Shown piece by piece: positions 12,405 through 24,049 of a DNA stretch of 64,000 nucleotides. This stretch comes from Climacium dendroides (taxonomy: Eukaryota; Streptophyta; Bryopsida; Hypnales; Climaciaceae): positions 18,223,029 through 18,287,028 of the forward strand of contig OX467083.1 of the NCBI GenBank assembly GCA_950106755.1, in the 5' to 3' direction. Made by a program: the position numbers and the translations under genes. Under the pieces are notes generated by a model. The model was not told where the DNA came from, made no database searches, and was given only the letters and a program-made list of their open reading frames with translations. How positions within the stretch are numbered: the stretch's first letter is position 1; each line of letters begins with the position of its first letter.

Positions 12405-12677
12405 AGGTAGATACACCCAAATGTGCCACTGACCTTAAACCACCATCTAGTCTCTATGTACATCGCCAAAATTGGTTCTGTACCTATGTGGAAGAAATGC
12501 TTTTAGAACCAAACTTTGTTCCTTAATAACTTTTGCATACAGCATCCAAATGCCACGTTCCTTGGTACATTTGAACCTCCTTTCACTTGCCAACAAAAAC
12601 ATATGAAAATTTGACCAGTCTAAAGATAGAAAAATAGGCTCAGTAGCAAAAAGTGGCGGTTTGGGGTGTACCTACCT
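12405..12677 (+). mobile_element. AGGTAG-type MITE (family E), 273 bp, TA-flanked
   Basis: The ends AGGTAGATACACCCAAATG and (inverted) AGGTAGGTACACCCCAAAC are flanked by TA on both sides. The interior is collinear with 15,657-15,931 and, inverted, with 43,551-43,792. Landmarks are TGTGCCACTGACCTTAAACC and CTCCTTTCACTTGCC. This is a Stowaway-like non-autonomous element. Confidence 0.85.
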
Positions 12678-12829
12678 TAGTAGGATCAGTTTGGTGTGAA
12701 ATCTTTTTAAACCTCACTAACTAAACTTGTCCCGTTACCCCCTGTGCTCCAAATTTCTTTCTTTCTTTCTTTTAATATCCGATTGAATTGAATACATTAT
12801 CTTACTGTAGGCTCGGTGGGATGCTACTA

Positions 12830-13215
12830 ACTTATGATGGCCACGGCATGACCAAGGCCGTTCAGGCCCCAATACAAATCACAGGGAGTGGGAGATACTT
12901 TATTTATTAACTATTAATGGGGCTTTGCCATTGGCTCTAATTTCTATGCCCTGCTGCTCTGACCGTTTATTTATCCACATTTATAACGGGACACGCAAGC
13001 CTGAGTGCACGTCCTTGCAGTGGGACGGACTATGATTGCTCATCCACTGAAATCATCCGATCCGGAAATCATCCATACCTTAAATTTGTTTTGTTTTGTT
13101 TGTTTTGTTTGTTACATTGAGATCTCCTGTACCGTGAGTCCCCCGCTCGTGTTTTTGGTACCGTCGGAAAGCTCTCGGCAAGGAGGGGTGCATGGACCTT
13201 ATATTTTGTGGTGTT
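12830..13215. other. Less AT-rich, low-copy-looking island
   Basis: The sequence is visibly richer in GC than its surroundings and matches no other part of the window. It contains a (TTTTG)n tract at about 13,086-13,113. A 74-codon frame crosses it without a recognisable domain. It could be a relic of a promoter or gene fragment; no function is assigned. Confidence 0.35.
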
Positions 13216-13585
13216 TGAACCTATGGTGAGAAAGTTATTGAATTTTGAAGTTTTTTTTATGAACTAAAAAATTAGAAAATTACTTTTACTTTTGTTTTGA
13301 CTGTGGCAACAACACAAGGCACACCAGTCAGGTGTTATAACCTCATTTCCAAAAGGTGTCATAATGCCAACAAATACAAAGAAAATCTTAAGTTGGAAAC
13401 ATTTGTTTCTAAAGTTTTGATATTATCATTTCTTGGTTCTTGAGAATGAAGTACGGAACTTACACATTATTTATGCATTTTCCCCCCTAAAAATATTAAA
13501 AATTTAGCTGAAAAATGAACTCTAAATATAATTTTCATGAAGAAATGTTATAATAGCCAATAGAACAAAGCTTGTTATAATTTTC

Positions 13586-13620
13586 ATTTCACCAATCACG
13601 AATAGAATGATTGGTGAAAT
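13586..13620. repeat. Perfect 13-bp hairpin, 9-nt loop
   Basis: ATTTCACCAATCA is followed after nine bases by TGATTGGTGAAAT, an exact inverted copy. There is no gene nearby for it to regulate. Confidence 0.85.
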
Positions 13621-14544
13621 AGAATCAAAGCCTTTCAAGTAGGCATACCGGAAATTCAATTTAGTTTTGAATTAAAGGGCACAAAATCCTTTTCATTGCC
13701 ACTTAGATTGTGTGAGTTTGATCCAAAAAAGCAATACTTAAATTTTTTTGTAATATTTATCAAAATTGTAAGAATCCAAGTTTGACATGAAGAGGGTGGT
13801 AATTAAGAATAATGCAAAATATATTAAACAATAAGTAAAAGATCTGAAGTCACTAGAGCTTGCTTAAAAATGCAAAAATATATTCTAGACAATGAAAAAG
13901 CTTTAGGGCATTAACATCATGTGAATAGACAAATTCATTTACAAAGTACATCTAATAAACACAAACCTCCTAATAATGCAATCCATCTATATTCATTAGA
14001 ACATGTCTATAATTCCATACTAGGGTCAAAAGCAACATAGCTTACACTAAAGGTCTTCTTCTTTGCTAGTAGTCAAGGATTACTTGCAACTTGAATTGAA
14101 TGAAGATCATACCATTTGGTAGCTTGCACTATCACTACCTTGGCTCTATAATAGATATTATAGAATATTCTACACCTAACACTACTTCGTTAGTATAGTA
14201 GCTAAGTAGACATGTGGAAGCTCGATGTGATCAATAGAGGCAAGGCAATGGAGTTGTGGAATATTCCACACCATCTATTCTAGAGCCAAGGCAAGGTGCA
14301 TGATGCTTAATTGTTACAAAGGATAAGCACAACCACTACAAGAGAGAGCTCAAAAACTGCTTAGGCTTTAAGAACCGCCCCTACAAAAATGTTTAAATAG
14401 TGCACAAAGATATAGAAATGGAAGTGACTTTGTGTAGTGAGAAATTGCCATTCCATGTATGTGGTTTTAGGCTATTGAGCAAGTGACATGGGGCACTATC
14501 ATGTGTGATTTTTGCTTATAATAAAGTCTGGAATTTGGTGAGGT

Positions 14545-15155
14545 TTGCAAAATGGATTTGAAATGTCAAAAAAAGGTTGCAAAAAACATATCTGAGGTTG
14601 AACTTCCTTCTACTAAAACAATTGTTAGTCACTCATAAATTCTTGAATTGTTATGAAATTTTAACCACACAACTAGACTAGTATATGCAACCTTTTCAAT
14701 AAAATTTATTGGAAACGGACACTAGATGAAGAAGAAACAAGCCGCCGAAGTTCACTGTAATCCAAAAATGTCGGGATTTTGAACTTTGAATTGCTTCCAA
14801 ATATTCAAAACAACTTGGATTGACATGAAAATTTGACCACAATAACTAGAGTGCAAGGGGAAGATAACCCAACAAATTTTTATTGAAAACAAACATTGGA
14901 TGAAGGAGATACAAGCCCCTAAAGTTGCAGCCATCAAATGTAGTTTGGTGTACTCAAATTGAACCTATGGACTTTGATTGGCTTTCAAAAAATAAGTACA
15001 TCTTGGATTGATCTAAATTTTTTACTAAATAAATTAGAAGAGAGAGTGCAAATTTCCTAACAAGTTTTTATTGAATTTGGACATTGGATGTAAAAGTTAT
15101 AGCACTTTGAATTGGACTTGAAACTATTTGAGGACATTGGGGCATTTAGGGGTTG
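14545..15155 (+). repeat. Dispersed repeat (family F), about 0.61 kb
   Basis: The stretch is collinear with 62,047-62,680 with moderate divergence; the shared start is TTGCAAAATGGATTTGAAAT and the shared end GGGGTT. The second copy interrupts a LINE, which shows that it is mobile. It has no open frame. The ends are not symmetrical, so the class is unknown. Confidence 0.7.
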
Positions 15156-15376
15156 CAATAAATTTTGATTTATAATGGGGAGTGAATTGAATGGAAACAT
15201 ACAGTGGATCATTTTTAGACTCATTGGCTCCATTCAAAGGCATGTTAACTTTTTGATTCATTACAATTGTACCTATGAGCATTAATAGTGACGTAGGCAC
15301 TTTTAGACTTTTGGAAAATCATACCTTATTCATTCCAAGTCAGAAAATTAAAACAAAAAATGCACTGTTGTATTCC

Positions 15377-15640
15377 TCATTTCTCTTTCTCCCAAAAAAA
15401 CAAAAAGTTTTTGGATCCACCCATTTTTGCACAGGAGTCTTTCTTCCCTTCGATGCAGGCTTTGAAATATCTGAGCCTGTTACCTTTAAGTTCAGTTACT
15501 GCAACTCTGGAGCCTTTATTTTCCTGAAAATTTGAAAGACTTTGGAATCTGACTTCCACAGCTTGTTCGTGGCTTTCGTGCACAAAGTTTTCAACTCTGC
15601 CACAGTCCATTGGATAACATGCTTGAATCTCACACAACTC
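15377..15640 (-). pseudogene. Possible gene fragment, unrecognised
   Basis: On the minus strand an open frame gives a Cys-, Lys- and Arg-bearing peptide (for example VAVTELKGNRLRYFKACIEG). Its composition is protein-like rather than the Phe/Leu/Lys-rich pattern of random AT-rich frames. The fragment ends next to the MITE at 15,657, so it may have been cut by it. I do not recognise a family, and it may be chance. Confidence 0.2.
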
Positions 15641-15656
15641 CTCAAAAGCAAGACTA

Positions 15657-15931
15657 ACGTAGGTACACCCAAATGTGCCACTGACCTTAAACCGCCATCT
15701 ATACTATATGTACATCCTCCAAAACCAGTTCTGCACCTATCAGTGGAAGAAACACTTTTAGAACCCAACTTTGTTCCTTCATAACTCTTGCATACAGTAT
15801 CCAAATGCCACGTTCTCTGGTGCATTGAAACCTCCTTTCACTTGCCTACAAGAGCATATGAAAATTTGACCAGTCAAAAGATAAAAAATAGGCTCGGTAG
15901 CAAAAAGTGTCGGTTTTGAGTGTACCTACCT
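15657..15931 (+). mobile_element. AGGTAG-type MITE (family E), 275 bp, TA-flanked
   Basis: It starts ACGTAGGTACACCCAAATG and ends GAGTGTACCTACCT, with TA immediately outside both ends. It is collinear with 12,405-12,677 throughout. Confidence 0.85.
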
Positions 15932-16374
15932 TATACAGTACCCTTCCAAAAACGCAGTGTTTTTATTTATTAATGTGACGATGAGTATCCTCCACTCTTC
16001 CACAGTGAGGAAACAGGAGTACGTTAATAACTTACAAGCAAAGCTGCCGATGCTTATCAGCCTCATCAATGCTAGTGGAAGGTGCAGCCCCAAAGGGTGG
16101 ACTGATTGAAGAATTGGACCTGTGGAGGGGTCACATGGCCGGCTCAAATGATTTGGGTGGGAATCAGGGGATTTTTTTTTGGACCAGTGTCCCCCATGTT
16201 GGCAGCACTACATAGGCCAGTTTTTGGAGGGATGAAGTTAGAGAGGTCAGATTTCTGACAGTCTGGTGAAATTTCGCCATAAAAAAAAAAGCCCTGGTGA
16301 GAATGTGGGCGTCTCCTTATGACCCCGGAGCCTTGGAGACTGTTGGTTGTTGCTGCAAGGAACTTGAATCACAA

Positions 16375-16438
16375 GGGCACCCTCCAATTTGTGCCACTGA
16401 CTCTAAACCGCCATCATCACTCTGGGAGTCTGGATATG
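16375..16438 (+). repeat. Fragment of a family E element
   Basis: TGTGCCACTGACTCTAAACC at about 16,391 matches the left interior of family E elements, but the right part is missing. It lies directly before a family C element. Confidence 0.5.
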
Positions 16439-16440
16439 TA

Positions 16441-16917
16441 AGGTAGAACAACCCATTGAGGTCAGAATTGGGAGTTTGACCTCATGTTGTTGCTGAAATT
16501 TTTCAATTTTCTTCCCCCGCATTATTTCGAGTTTCAGAAATAGCGAGAGCAATTGAAATTATGTTTTTTTTTGACAAAGTATGAATTTGCTGTGAATTTT
16601 TGAAGTGTTTAGTGTATCATGGTCCAAAAGAGTCTGTAGACTACCTTAGTACCAAGAAAATCCGAATCCATCATGTTCATTTTGTTCACCGAAAGCAGTC
16701 GTTGTATTTTCTAACATGGAAAGCCTAAAAAAGCTCATTCTTACAATGAATTCACACTGAAAAAGTAGAAAGTTCCTAATGAAGTCACTAATCTCTCCAT
16801 TGCTATCACGTAAGACATACATTGTGGTCAAAATTTCACATATTGAAATAAACCATGACAGTGTCGTTTCCTAGGTGTCCACTACGGGTCATCTAACCAC
16901 AATGGGCTATTCTACTT
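16441..16917 (+). mobile_element. TA-flanked MITE (family C), 477 bp
   Basis: The ends are AGGTAGAACAACCCATTGAG and, inverted, AAGTAGAATAGCCCATTGTG, flanked by TA. It is collinear with the nested copy at 7,234-7,691 over its full length (landmarks GAGTCTGTAGACTACCTTA and GACAAAGTATGAATTTGCT). Confidence 0.85.
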
Positions 16918-16949
16918 TATATCAAAATTAATATGTACCTAATATAGGA

Positions 16950-17278
16950 AGGTAACAAGTGCAGAAATCGCTCATTTAAGAGCTGAAACTGAATTTTGGA
17001 GAGGCGAAGCTTCTTGAAAAAAAATTCAATAAAATTTCCTTAAAAGACAAGTGGAATTGGCATCTAACCTAAGTTGTTTCATATTTTTTGGAGCTTTGTG
17101 GAATTAGTTATGAAATTTTAAAGTTGAAATGGCATAGGGCTCTAAAGTCAGCCACCTCATAAAATGTATATTGTTTTTATATTGCTTAAGGCTATGAAAA
17201 AGAAACATGTGTATATATAGTGTACATTTGAGGATGTGGGTGGTTTTAGAGCTTGTGTAATTTTAGAGCTTGTTACCT
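16950..17278 (+). mobile_element. AGGTAAC-type MITE (family B), 329 bp
   Basis: It starts AGGTAACAAGTGCAGAAATC and ends TTAGAGCTTGTTACCT followed by TA. It is the cleanest copy of family B in the window. Only 32 bp separate it from the family C element before it, so the two may have inserted into the same preferred site. Confidence 0.8.
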
Positions 17279-17818
17279 TAAAGCCATCCATGACCAATCA
17301 AATAAACAAATGCGGACACAATGTGGAGTAGTTCAAGGTGAAGTAAATATTTCCAAAGGTAGAGAGATAGAAATGATGAGGATTACCAAAAATTTGGTAA
17401 TTTTATCGCTTGAACTTCGGAACATGTATCATGACCTTACTAGTTTCACCCATGAAAAGGAAAAAAACAACATTCCAAGCTTCTATTGGAAATCTATCCC
17501 AGCTTGGATTGGAAATAACTACATCCTATAGTTGGGTATGGGGCTCTGGTTGGGAATGGGTGATCCTACCTTATGTGGAAGAAATTAACAATTTTAGAAT
17601 ATCTACTCAAAAAAACTTTGACCTTTCATAATTTTTACATTGATGATATCCACATGTTGTGTTGTCAAGTGCATTGGAACTTGCCAACAAAAAAATCAAT
17701 GAAAATTTGATCATTTCGATGATAGTAAGTAGTCACATTTTCCATAAATGATATTTTTTGGGTGTCCAACTTAGAAAACATGTATGTGCAGTCTATTGGA
17801 CCAAGACTATTTTTCCCA

Positions 17819-17985
17819 TTAACCCCCAAAGCACTAATTTGCATTTTTGGCTACTCCTTGGGAAAACCTTATGTGAAAATTTCAGCAAAAAATAAAAAAT
17901 AAAAAATAAAAAAAATTGTTCATAGCGAGCTACCCAAAATTGCTATGTTGCCAAAAAAAATGCAACTTTTATCTTTAGGGGTTAA
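17819..17985 (+). mobile_element. Internally deleted TTAA-bounded element, 167 bp
   Basis: The ends TTAACCCCCAAAGCAC and CTTTAGGGGTTAA match the long TTAA elements, but only the last 150 or so bases of their interior are kept (landmarks TGTGAAAATTTCAGC and AAATTGCTATGTTGCC). It looks like a deletion derivative of the 0.9 kb type. Confidence 0.75.
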
Positions 17986-20162
17986 TCCTAAAAGGATGGA
18001 TTCTATGACTATAAAAAGATCATGCAAATTCATTGCTTTGGATGCTCCATTTTTCTATTAATTTGTTGAGTAAGTTCCATTTCACTGGATGAACTCAATT
18101 TCAAAAAAGATCATTCTTATGCCTAAAGTTTAGATCAAGAACAAGGAGGTAGGAGTTGCCAAAATACATTAGAAAATCATCTTCAGTGACCTGTTTTTTT
18201 TATCACCTTCATCTATAGAAAATTCAATGACACTTCAATGAGGGAATTTCCACTAGCATGTACTAGAAATACATTCAAATAATTCTCTCAAAAAAAATTA
18301 TATGAAAAATTGGCCATTCAAAATCATCTAAAAGTCACTTTGAGGCATTGATTGTGGGGGCTTAAAAGTTAACTCTTAAATGCCCAAGGGACCACATTTG
18401 GATGCTAAAAAAACTTTGAAGCTACATAAAATCTTGCTAAATTAATTATTTTAGCATTTTTATAAGTGAATGCTTTTCAATTTTATTTGAAGCACCAAAA
18501 ACTTGATTTGATATGGATGTTCACAATTTATCTACTCAAAATTTTGTGAAATTGAGTTCATTGGAATTTTTTTCATGACCTCAATATTAGATTTGATATG
18601 TAAAATAAAATTCAAATGATTGTTTTAATGCCTTCACAATCAAACATATATCTCTTTTCCTATATCTAGTTTGAATTCATGTGGTTATAATTCCCCCCAA
18701 AACGATGAAACTTACCATAAGATGATGGACAAAAGGCCCATTGTTGTATGTGATTCGTGACAAGCCCCATAGAAGTGCTAGCAATGAACTATTGTGCCGA
18801 TTTGCATTGGAGTTGCTTCAAAATTTTGCCAATGTCATAGCCTTTTGGAGTACAATTGACAAAATTTTGCATTAGGAAGAGCACCTTCAATGATCATTCT
18901 AAATGGGGACACTAGACCCGTCCATTTCAAAGTCACTATAGGGCAACTCTTTGCTTTTCAAAGTAGTGTCATCATATCATAATATAATAAAGATTGTGAT
19001 GTATGAGAGACAAAATTGAGGTAGCAAGGCAAAATTGGATCCAAATCTTGAGCTCTACCTTGTTATTACCTTGCAAATTTCTAGTTCAATGCCTTTTCTA
19101 CTGGACTATTGATGATGCTGTAGATATAGCCCTACTTCAACTAGAAACCACTATGCCAACACTATAATGACAAGACAACTTTTGAAAACACTCCCCAATG
19201 CAACTAACATTGGTCTCTTTTTATTCTTGAATCCACCATTTTCCTTCACGAACCCAATAAGTTGACCAAATGTGAAGAAGCCATAACTAATAAGGTTCAC
19301 AATAAGAATATTCATAATTGTCATACCTTTTGAAGCATTGTTATGTGTGATAATAAATTGGACCTTCCCACTTTGCATGAAAAGTCTTTTCTAATGTTGA
19401 ATCTTTTCCTCTCTTTCTTTTTATAATGCAAAAAAGCCCATTTGAGTTTTGGATTTCCAACTTTGCATTGGATCAATTTTTTAAAGAAGTCACCAAAACA
19501 AAACGAGTGAGGTCTATCTCCTTCCAATTGAAAATTCTCATATTGTCCCTATTTCTTCACATAGATTGCAAATGCTCTAAGCATATTTTGCCAACACTTT
19601 AAAAATATTTATCTTTTAGTGTACTTTTGAAATAGTATATTTTTCATTGTCCAATGTCTAAATTTGAGATTTTTTGTACCTATTCAAAGTATGTTTGAAT
19701 GCACTTCCAATGCTAGAAATTTTAAGTTTTAAATTACAAAGCAGTGAGAAGTTGGAGTTATATTTGGCAAGTCAAATTCCAAAGTGTATTGAGGATGACC
19801 TTACTAAAATAGACTAAGATGGGATACTCCCTAAAAGCAACCTTGTTCTAAAGGTGACCACTAACATAGAGGTACATTTTGTTTTCTTCAAAGTACCAAT
19901 AGTATACATTTCAAGAGATGGTTGCATTTATTAGTGTCCACTACATTTCAACTTAAAAAATTTGTAACTAATTCTATAAACATCCAAATAATATGAAATG
20001 CATTGTATTAAAGTAGCAGCATCCAGAACTATCACTGTACCTATAACTGTCACTTCTAAAATAATGGAAAATCTTGGGAAGTGAATAGATGTGATTACAA
20101 GGATGTAATAAATTGAGCATTAACTCTTGGTGTTAGTATTAGGTGCATGTATAGTAATCTCT
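17986..20162. other. AT-rich intergenic DNA, no gene seen
   Basis: The stretch contains an isolated TTAACTCTTAAATGCCC at 18,369 that looks like another decayed TTAA-type end. There are no coding features. Confidence 0.5.
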
Positions 20163-20945
20163 TTAATCCCTAAAGGACCAAGGCTTTATTTTGCCAAAAA
20201 CATTCAAAACTACAATTTCTAAGGCATAGAGTAAAAAAATTTGAAAATTGTTTTTTATGCACATCTAACGTAGGATCTTACACCTAACTAGAATGAAAAT
20301 TTGTGGAAATAATTTCAGAATTTTTGATTGCACATATTGCAAGATATCTACGTTTTTCAACACATTGTGGGACTAGATTTTTTGACTTTGAACCTTCTTA
20401 ACTTAAATTTTTTCCAGTATAGAGTTTTGAGCTTTCAACCTCTATAGTGGGGAATTGAGTTGAGGGTCTAGGAAAAAAAAGAATTAAAAAAAAACTTAAT
20501 TTTCATTCTTAAGAAAATTATTAAGTAGAAGTACATATGAGATAAAAGGAAAATCTAACTTATTAATATCTCTAAAATGGAATTGAAACACATCAATTGC
20601 AATGGTGAGACTATTTTAGGAATCAAACTAAACTATGTGGAATTTTTTTTTAAATTGTAAAAATTGCATTAAGAAATAAACCCTACAAGTAATTTTTTTT
20701 AGAAGATACTCTAATTGCCTCCAAAACAAGATTGTCCATAACTTTCTCATAACAAATCCAAATGGAATGAATAAGACCTTTCTATCTAAACAAAAATATA
20801 ATATATAAGGAAAAATATTCAAAAATATTCAAATTTTGAATTTTTTTTTTGTTGCCTACTCTCCCCTATTTTGAGCTTATTTGGACACAACTTTTGTTTC
20901 CAGCCACTAATTGATCCAAAGGGACAATGGGCCTTTTAGGGATTA
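20163..20945. mobile_element. TTAA-type TIR element, second interior type, 783 bp
   Basis: The left end is TTAATCCCTAAAGGACC and the right end GGCCTTTTAGGGATTA. The interior (CATTCAAAACTACAATTTCT near the left; CCAAAGGGACAATGG near the right) matches the elements starting at 25,248 and 26,630 and the one ending at 43,117, not the 0.9 kb type. It abuts the next element with one base between. Confidence 0.7.
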
Positions 20946-20946
20946 C

Positions 20947-21865
20947 TTAACCCTTAAAGGATAAGCATGCAATTTTTGGGCAACATAGCAATTTTAGGCA
21001 AGCTGGTGTGAATGAAGATTTTAGGCTAAAATTTTGATAGAAGGTGGGGACAAGGAATATCTTTCATATGCACTAAATTTAATGACATTTGGAAATATGA
21101 GTCAAAAGTTACAGCCTAATATGTTACTTTTTTCATAAATTGGTAGTTCAAGTAAATCAGTAAAATTCACTTTTTTCAAAAACAAAATTTTAAAACTTTT
21201 TTCTAAAGTTATGTATGCAAGGAAAGCTTTTAATCATTCTATTTTTATCAATGAAATGAAAGTTATGAGGAGTTTTAGTTTGTGGGCTATTATGAATTTT
21301 CTACTCTTAAATAAATTTTGAAGTCCTTTATCTTACTAAATTTCAATATTTTTCAAAGAAAATAAAATCATGGGATGTAGACTGTTTATTATAATATTGC
21401 AACCATTGGGATTGGCATTTTTCAATTCCATAACTAAATTCTTAACAATTTTGTATTTTGAATCATTTTATATTTCTTTGTACTTACTATTTTTTTTCTA
21501 TATGTTATATAATTCCAAACGATACAAAAAATTTCAAGCATGTAGCCAACTTGTTTAGAAAAAAGAATCCAAAGAAGCACCATCAATTTGGATAGTTTTT
21601 CATAGAAAAGTGAGCTTGTACAATGCAATTGCCCCTTTTTTTCGTAGGGCCAAAAAAATGATTTCAATGAATTTGAATGGTCATATCTTGCAATCCACAA
21701 AGTGGAAATTTTTGAAATTTCTACCACATGTTTTGAAGTTAGCATACTACAAGATCCTATGGTTACATGTGTCCAAAAAAATTCAAAAATTTGGCACTTG
21801 CACTAGAAATGGCAGTTTTGGAGTGTTTTTGGTAAAAAACAGAGTCACGGTTCTCTAAGGGTTAA
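20947..21865 (-). mobile_element. TTAA-bounded TIR element, 919 bp, inverted copy
   Basis: It starts TTAACCCTTAAAGG and ends CTCTAAGGGTTAA. It reads as the reverse complement of 11,356-12,263 and 22,111-22,992 throughout (for example AACCATTGGGATTGGCATTT here against the inverted string at 22,560-22,600). It forms one arm of a large inverted repeat with the next copy. Confidence 0.8.
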
Positions 21866-22110
21866 AAATTCACAACTTATTCTTGCATTGTCGAAATAAT
21901 ACATTTGAAAGTGCATAGGAATTCTTCTTCTCTTGCTAATAGGGTTCAATAATTTTTTGGATGTCTACTAATAGACATTATTTCCAAACACCCTTAAATT
22001 GACAGTTATAGGTGCTTCTACCTTCTAGATGCCAATTCCATTTTTTCTTCCTACAAAAATTTACTGAAAATTGTTTCAATGAGTTTAACTTCCCCAAATG
22101 CAATTAGCTC

Positions 22111-22992
22111 TTAACCCCTAAAGTATTTTGAATATGTTTTCACCAAAAATGCTCCAAAATTGCCATTTCTAACACAAGTACCAAATTTTTGAAAAAAAAA
22201 TCATTTTTGGACACACCTAACTGTAGGATCTAATATCAATTTGGTTTGAGAAGATAAGAAAAAAAATTCAGAAATTTCCATTTTGTAGATTGCAAGATAT
22301 TAGTGTTTGAAGTAACAAAAATCCTTTTTTTGTCCCTATAAAAAAATGGGTTGCTACACTTCACAAGGTCAGATCACTATGAAAAAATGTCCAAAATAAT
22401 GGTTACTTTTTAAATTCATTCTTCAAGGCAAGTTGGATACATGCTTGAAAAATTTCAAATCATTTGGAATTGTACAACATATAGGAAAAAACTGGAAAGT
22501 AGAAACAAGTAGAAAACAATTCAAAGTACTAAATTGTTATCAATTTAGTTATGGAATTGAAAAATGCCAATCCTAGTGGTCGTAATGTTGTAATAAACCA
22601 TATATGCCTAATGTTTTTAATTTTTTCCAAAAATATTAAAAATTGAGTTAAAATAAAGGCCCTTTCATTAATCAAAATGGAATGATTCAAAGATTTCCAC
22701 CTACATATAAATCTAAAGAACCGATTTCAAATTTTTATTTTTTTTAAAAGCGAATTTTAAAGAAGTTTTTTTTTTGCCTTGACTACCTACCGAATGTTGA
22801 AAATCACATATCATACACTAACTTTTTAACCATGTAGTCAAAAGTTATGAAAATTGTTGGACCTCAAAGCTACTCCTTAGGTGCATGTTGTGTGAAAATT
22901 TCAATTAAAAAAAATAAAAATTCCATTTGTAGTGAGTTGCCTAAAATTGCTATGTTGCCAAAGAAAATAGCGTTTTGTCCTTTAGGGGTTAA
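22111..22992 (+). mobile_element. TTAA-bounded TIR element, 882 bp, best-preserved ends
   Basis: The left end TTAACCCCTAAAG and right end CTTTAGGGGTTAA are perfect 13-base inverted repeats. The bases outside TTAA share no longer duplication, so TTAA itself is the likely target duplication. No coding frame is present. Confidence 0.85.
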
Positions 22993-24049
22993 CCCTGAGC
23001 GCCCAAGCGCCCCAAATGTAGCCTCCTATTATGAGACATTTGACCATTATAATGTCCTAAGCTGTATGGTGAAAACTTCCACAAATTTCTCCAAAGATGT
23101 CCTCCCTACCTCTCTTGCAATCTAAACGGACATGTCTCTTGGATCTTATTTTTTAATCGATGGGGTCTACTTGAATGGCAATTTGTAGCTTGTTTTTGGG
23201 ATTTGCACTGGGCGCTCAGGGGGTAAGGTCTTTTAATGAAAGTTTAGTTTCAACTCCCCAAAATTCAGTTCCAGCCCTTAGATGGTTCATTTATGGACCT
23301 CCTACCTTGAAAAGGTCACTTTGGGAGTAGAGGACAGGAAGCTGGCAAATCGCACTTGCTCTGCAGCATCTGTGCTTTGGGTGAAATCTGCAATTTCAGG
23401 GAAACTTAAGTCTCTTGGTTTAATGTACTATTTCTTTTAATGGAAACGGTCAGTTTATTTAAATAAAAATTTAAAATTCTGCAAATTTTTAAAAATAATA
23501 TATATTTTTTCAAAAATCTGCAATTTCCTCAACAGCTGAAACCCAACTTTGAGAAATGTGCCACACAAAACCTTTGCAATTGGGGGTGCACATAAAGTAA
23601 CCCAACTTTTGTGTCAAAAAAGAAAAAAGTTTTTGACCTTGAAGCTCACTGCCAATGGAGTTGGTCTCAGTCACTTTGAGAATGTGGATCCACTTCCCTG
23701 TTTCATAGTCTGTGGCAGCTGTTGTACTTTATGCTTCAGTGGAGGAACAAAATCTTGGTGTGTAGAAAAAGACCATTAAAAAAGTTGGAAAGAAATGGAA
23801 CCGCAACATTTTGTCAACCCTGAACCCCAAAATGCTGCATTGCCCTTTTTTGAGCTTCCTGATATTTTCACTAACTTAGATTGAACAAAAGTTAACATCT
23901 TCATAAGTTTTATCAATTAAAAAAAAAATTTGTAACTGTATGAATTCAAACTAGACATGTTATAGATCACATGGGTCACATGGGAACAGAAAACACTACA
24001 ATGCAGTCACTTATGGATTGAGAGATTGTAATATTTGATCACAAGGGTG
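22993..24049. other. Mixed repeat fragments and less AT-rich DNA, no gene assigned
   Basis: At 23,225-23,309 there is a minus-strand fragment of family B, ending at its AGGTAGGAGGTCC terminus. The stretch 23,320-23,790 is less AT-rich and holds short frames, none with a recognisable domain. Confidence 0.45.
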
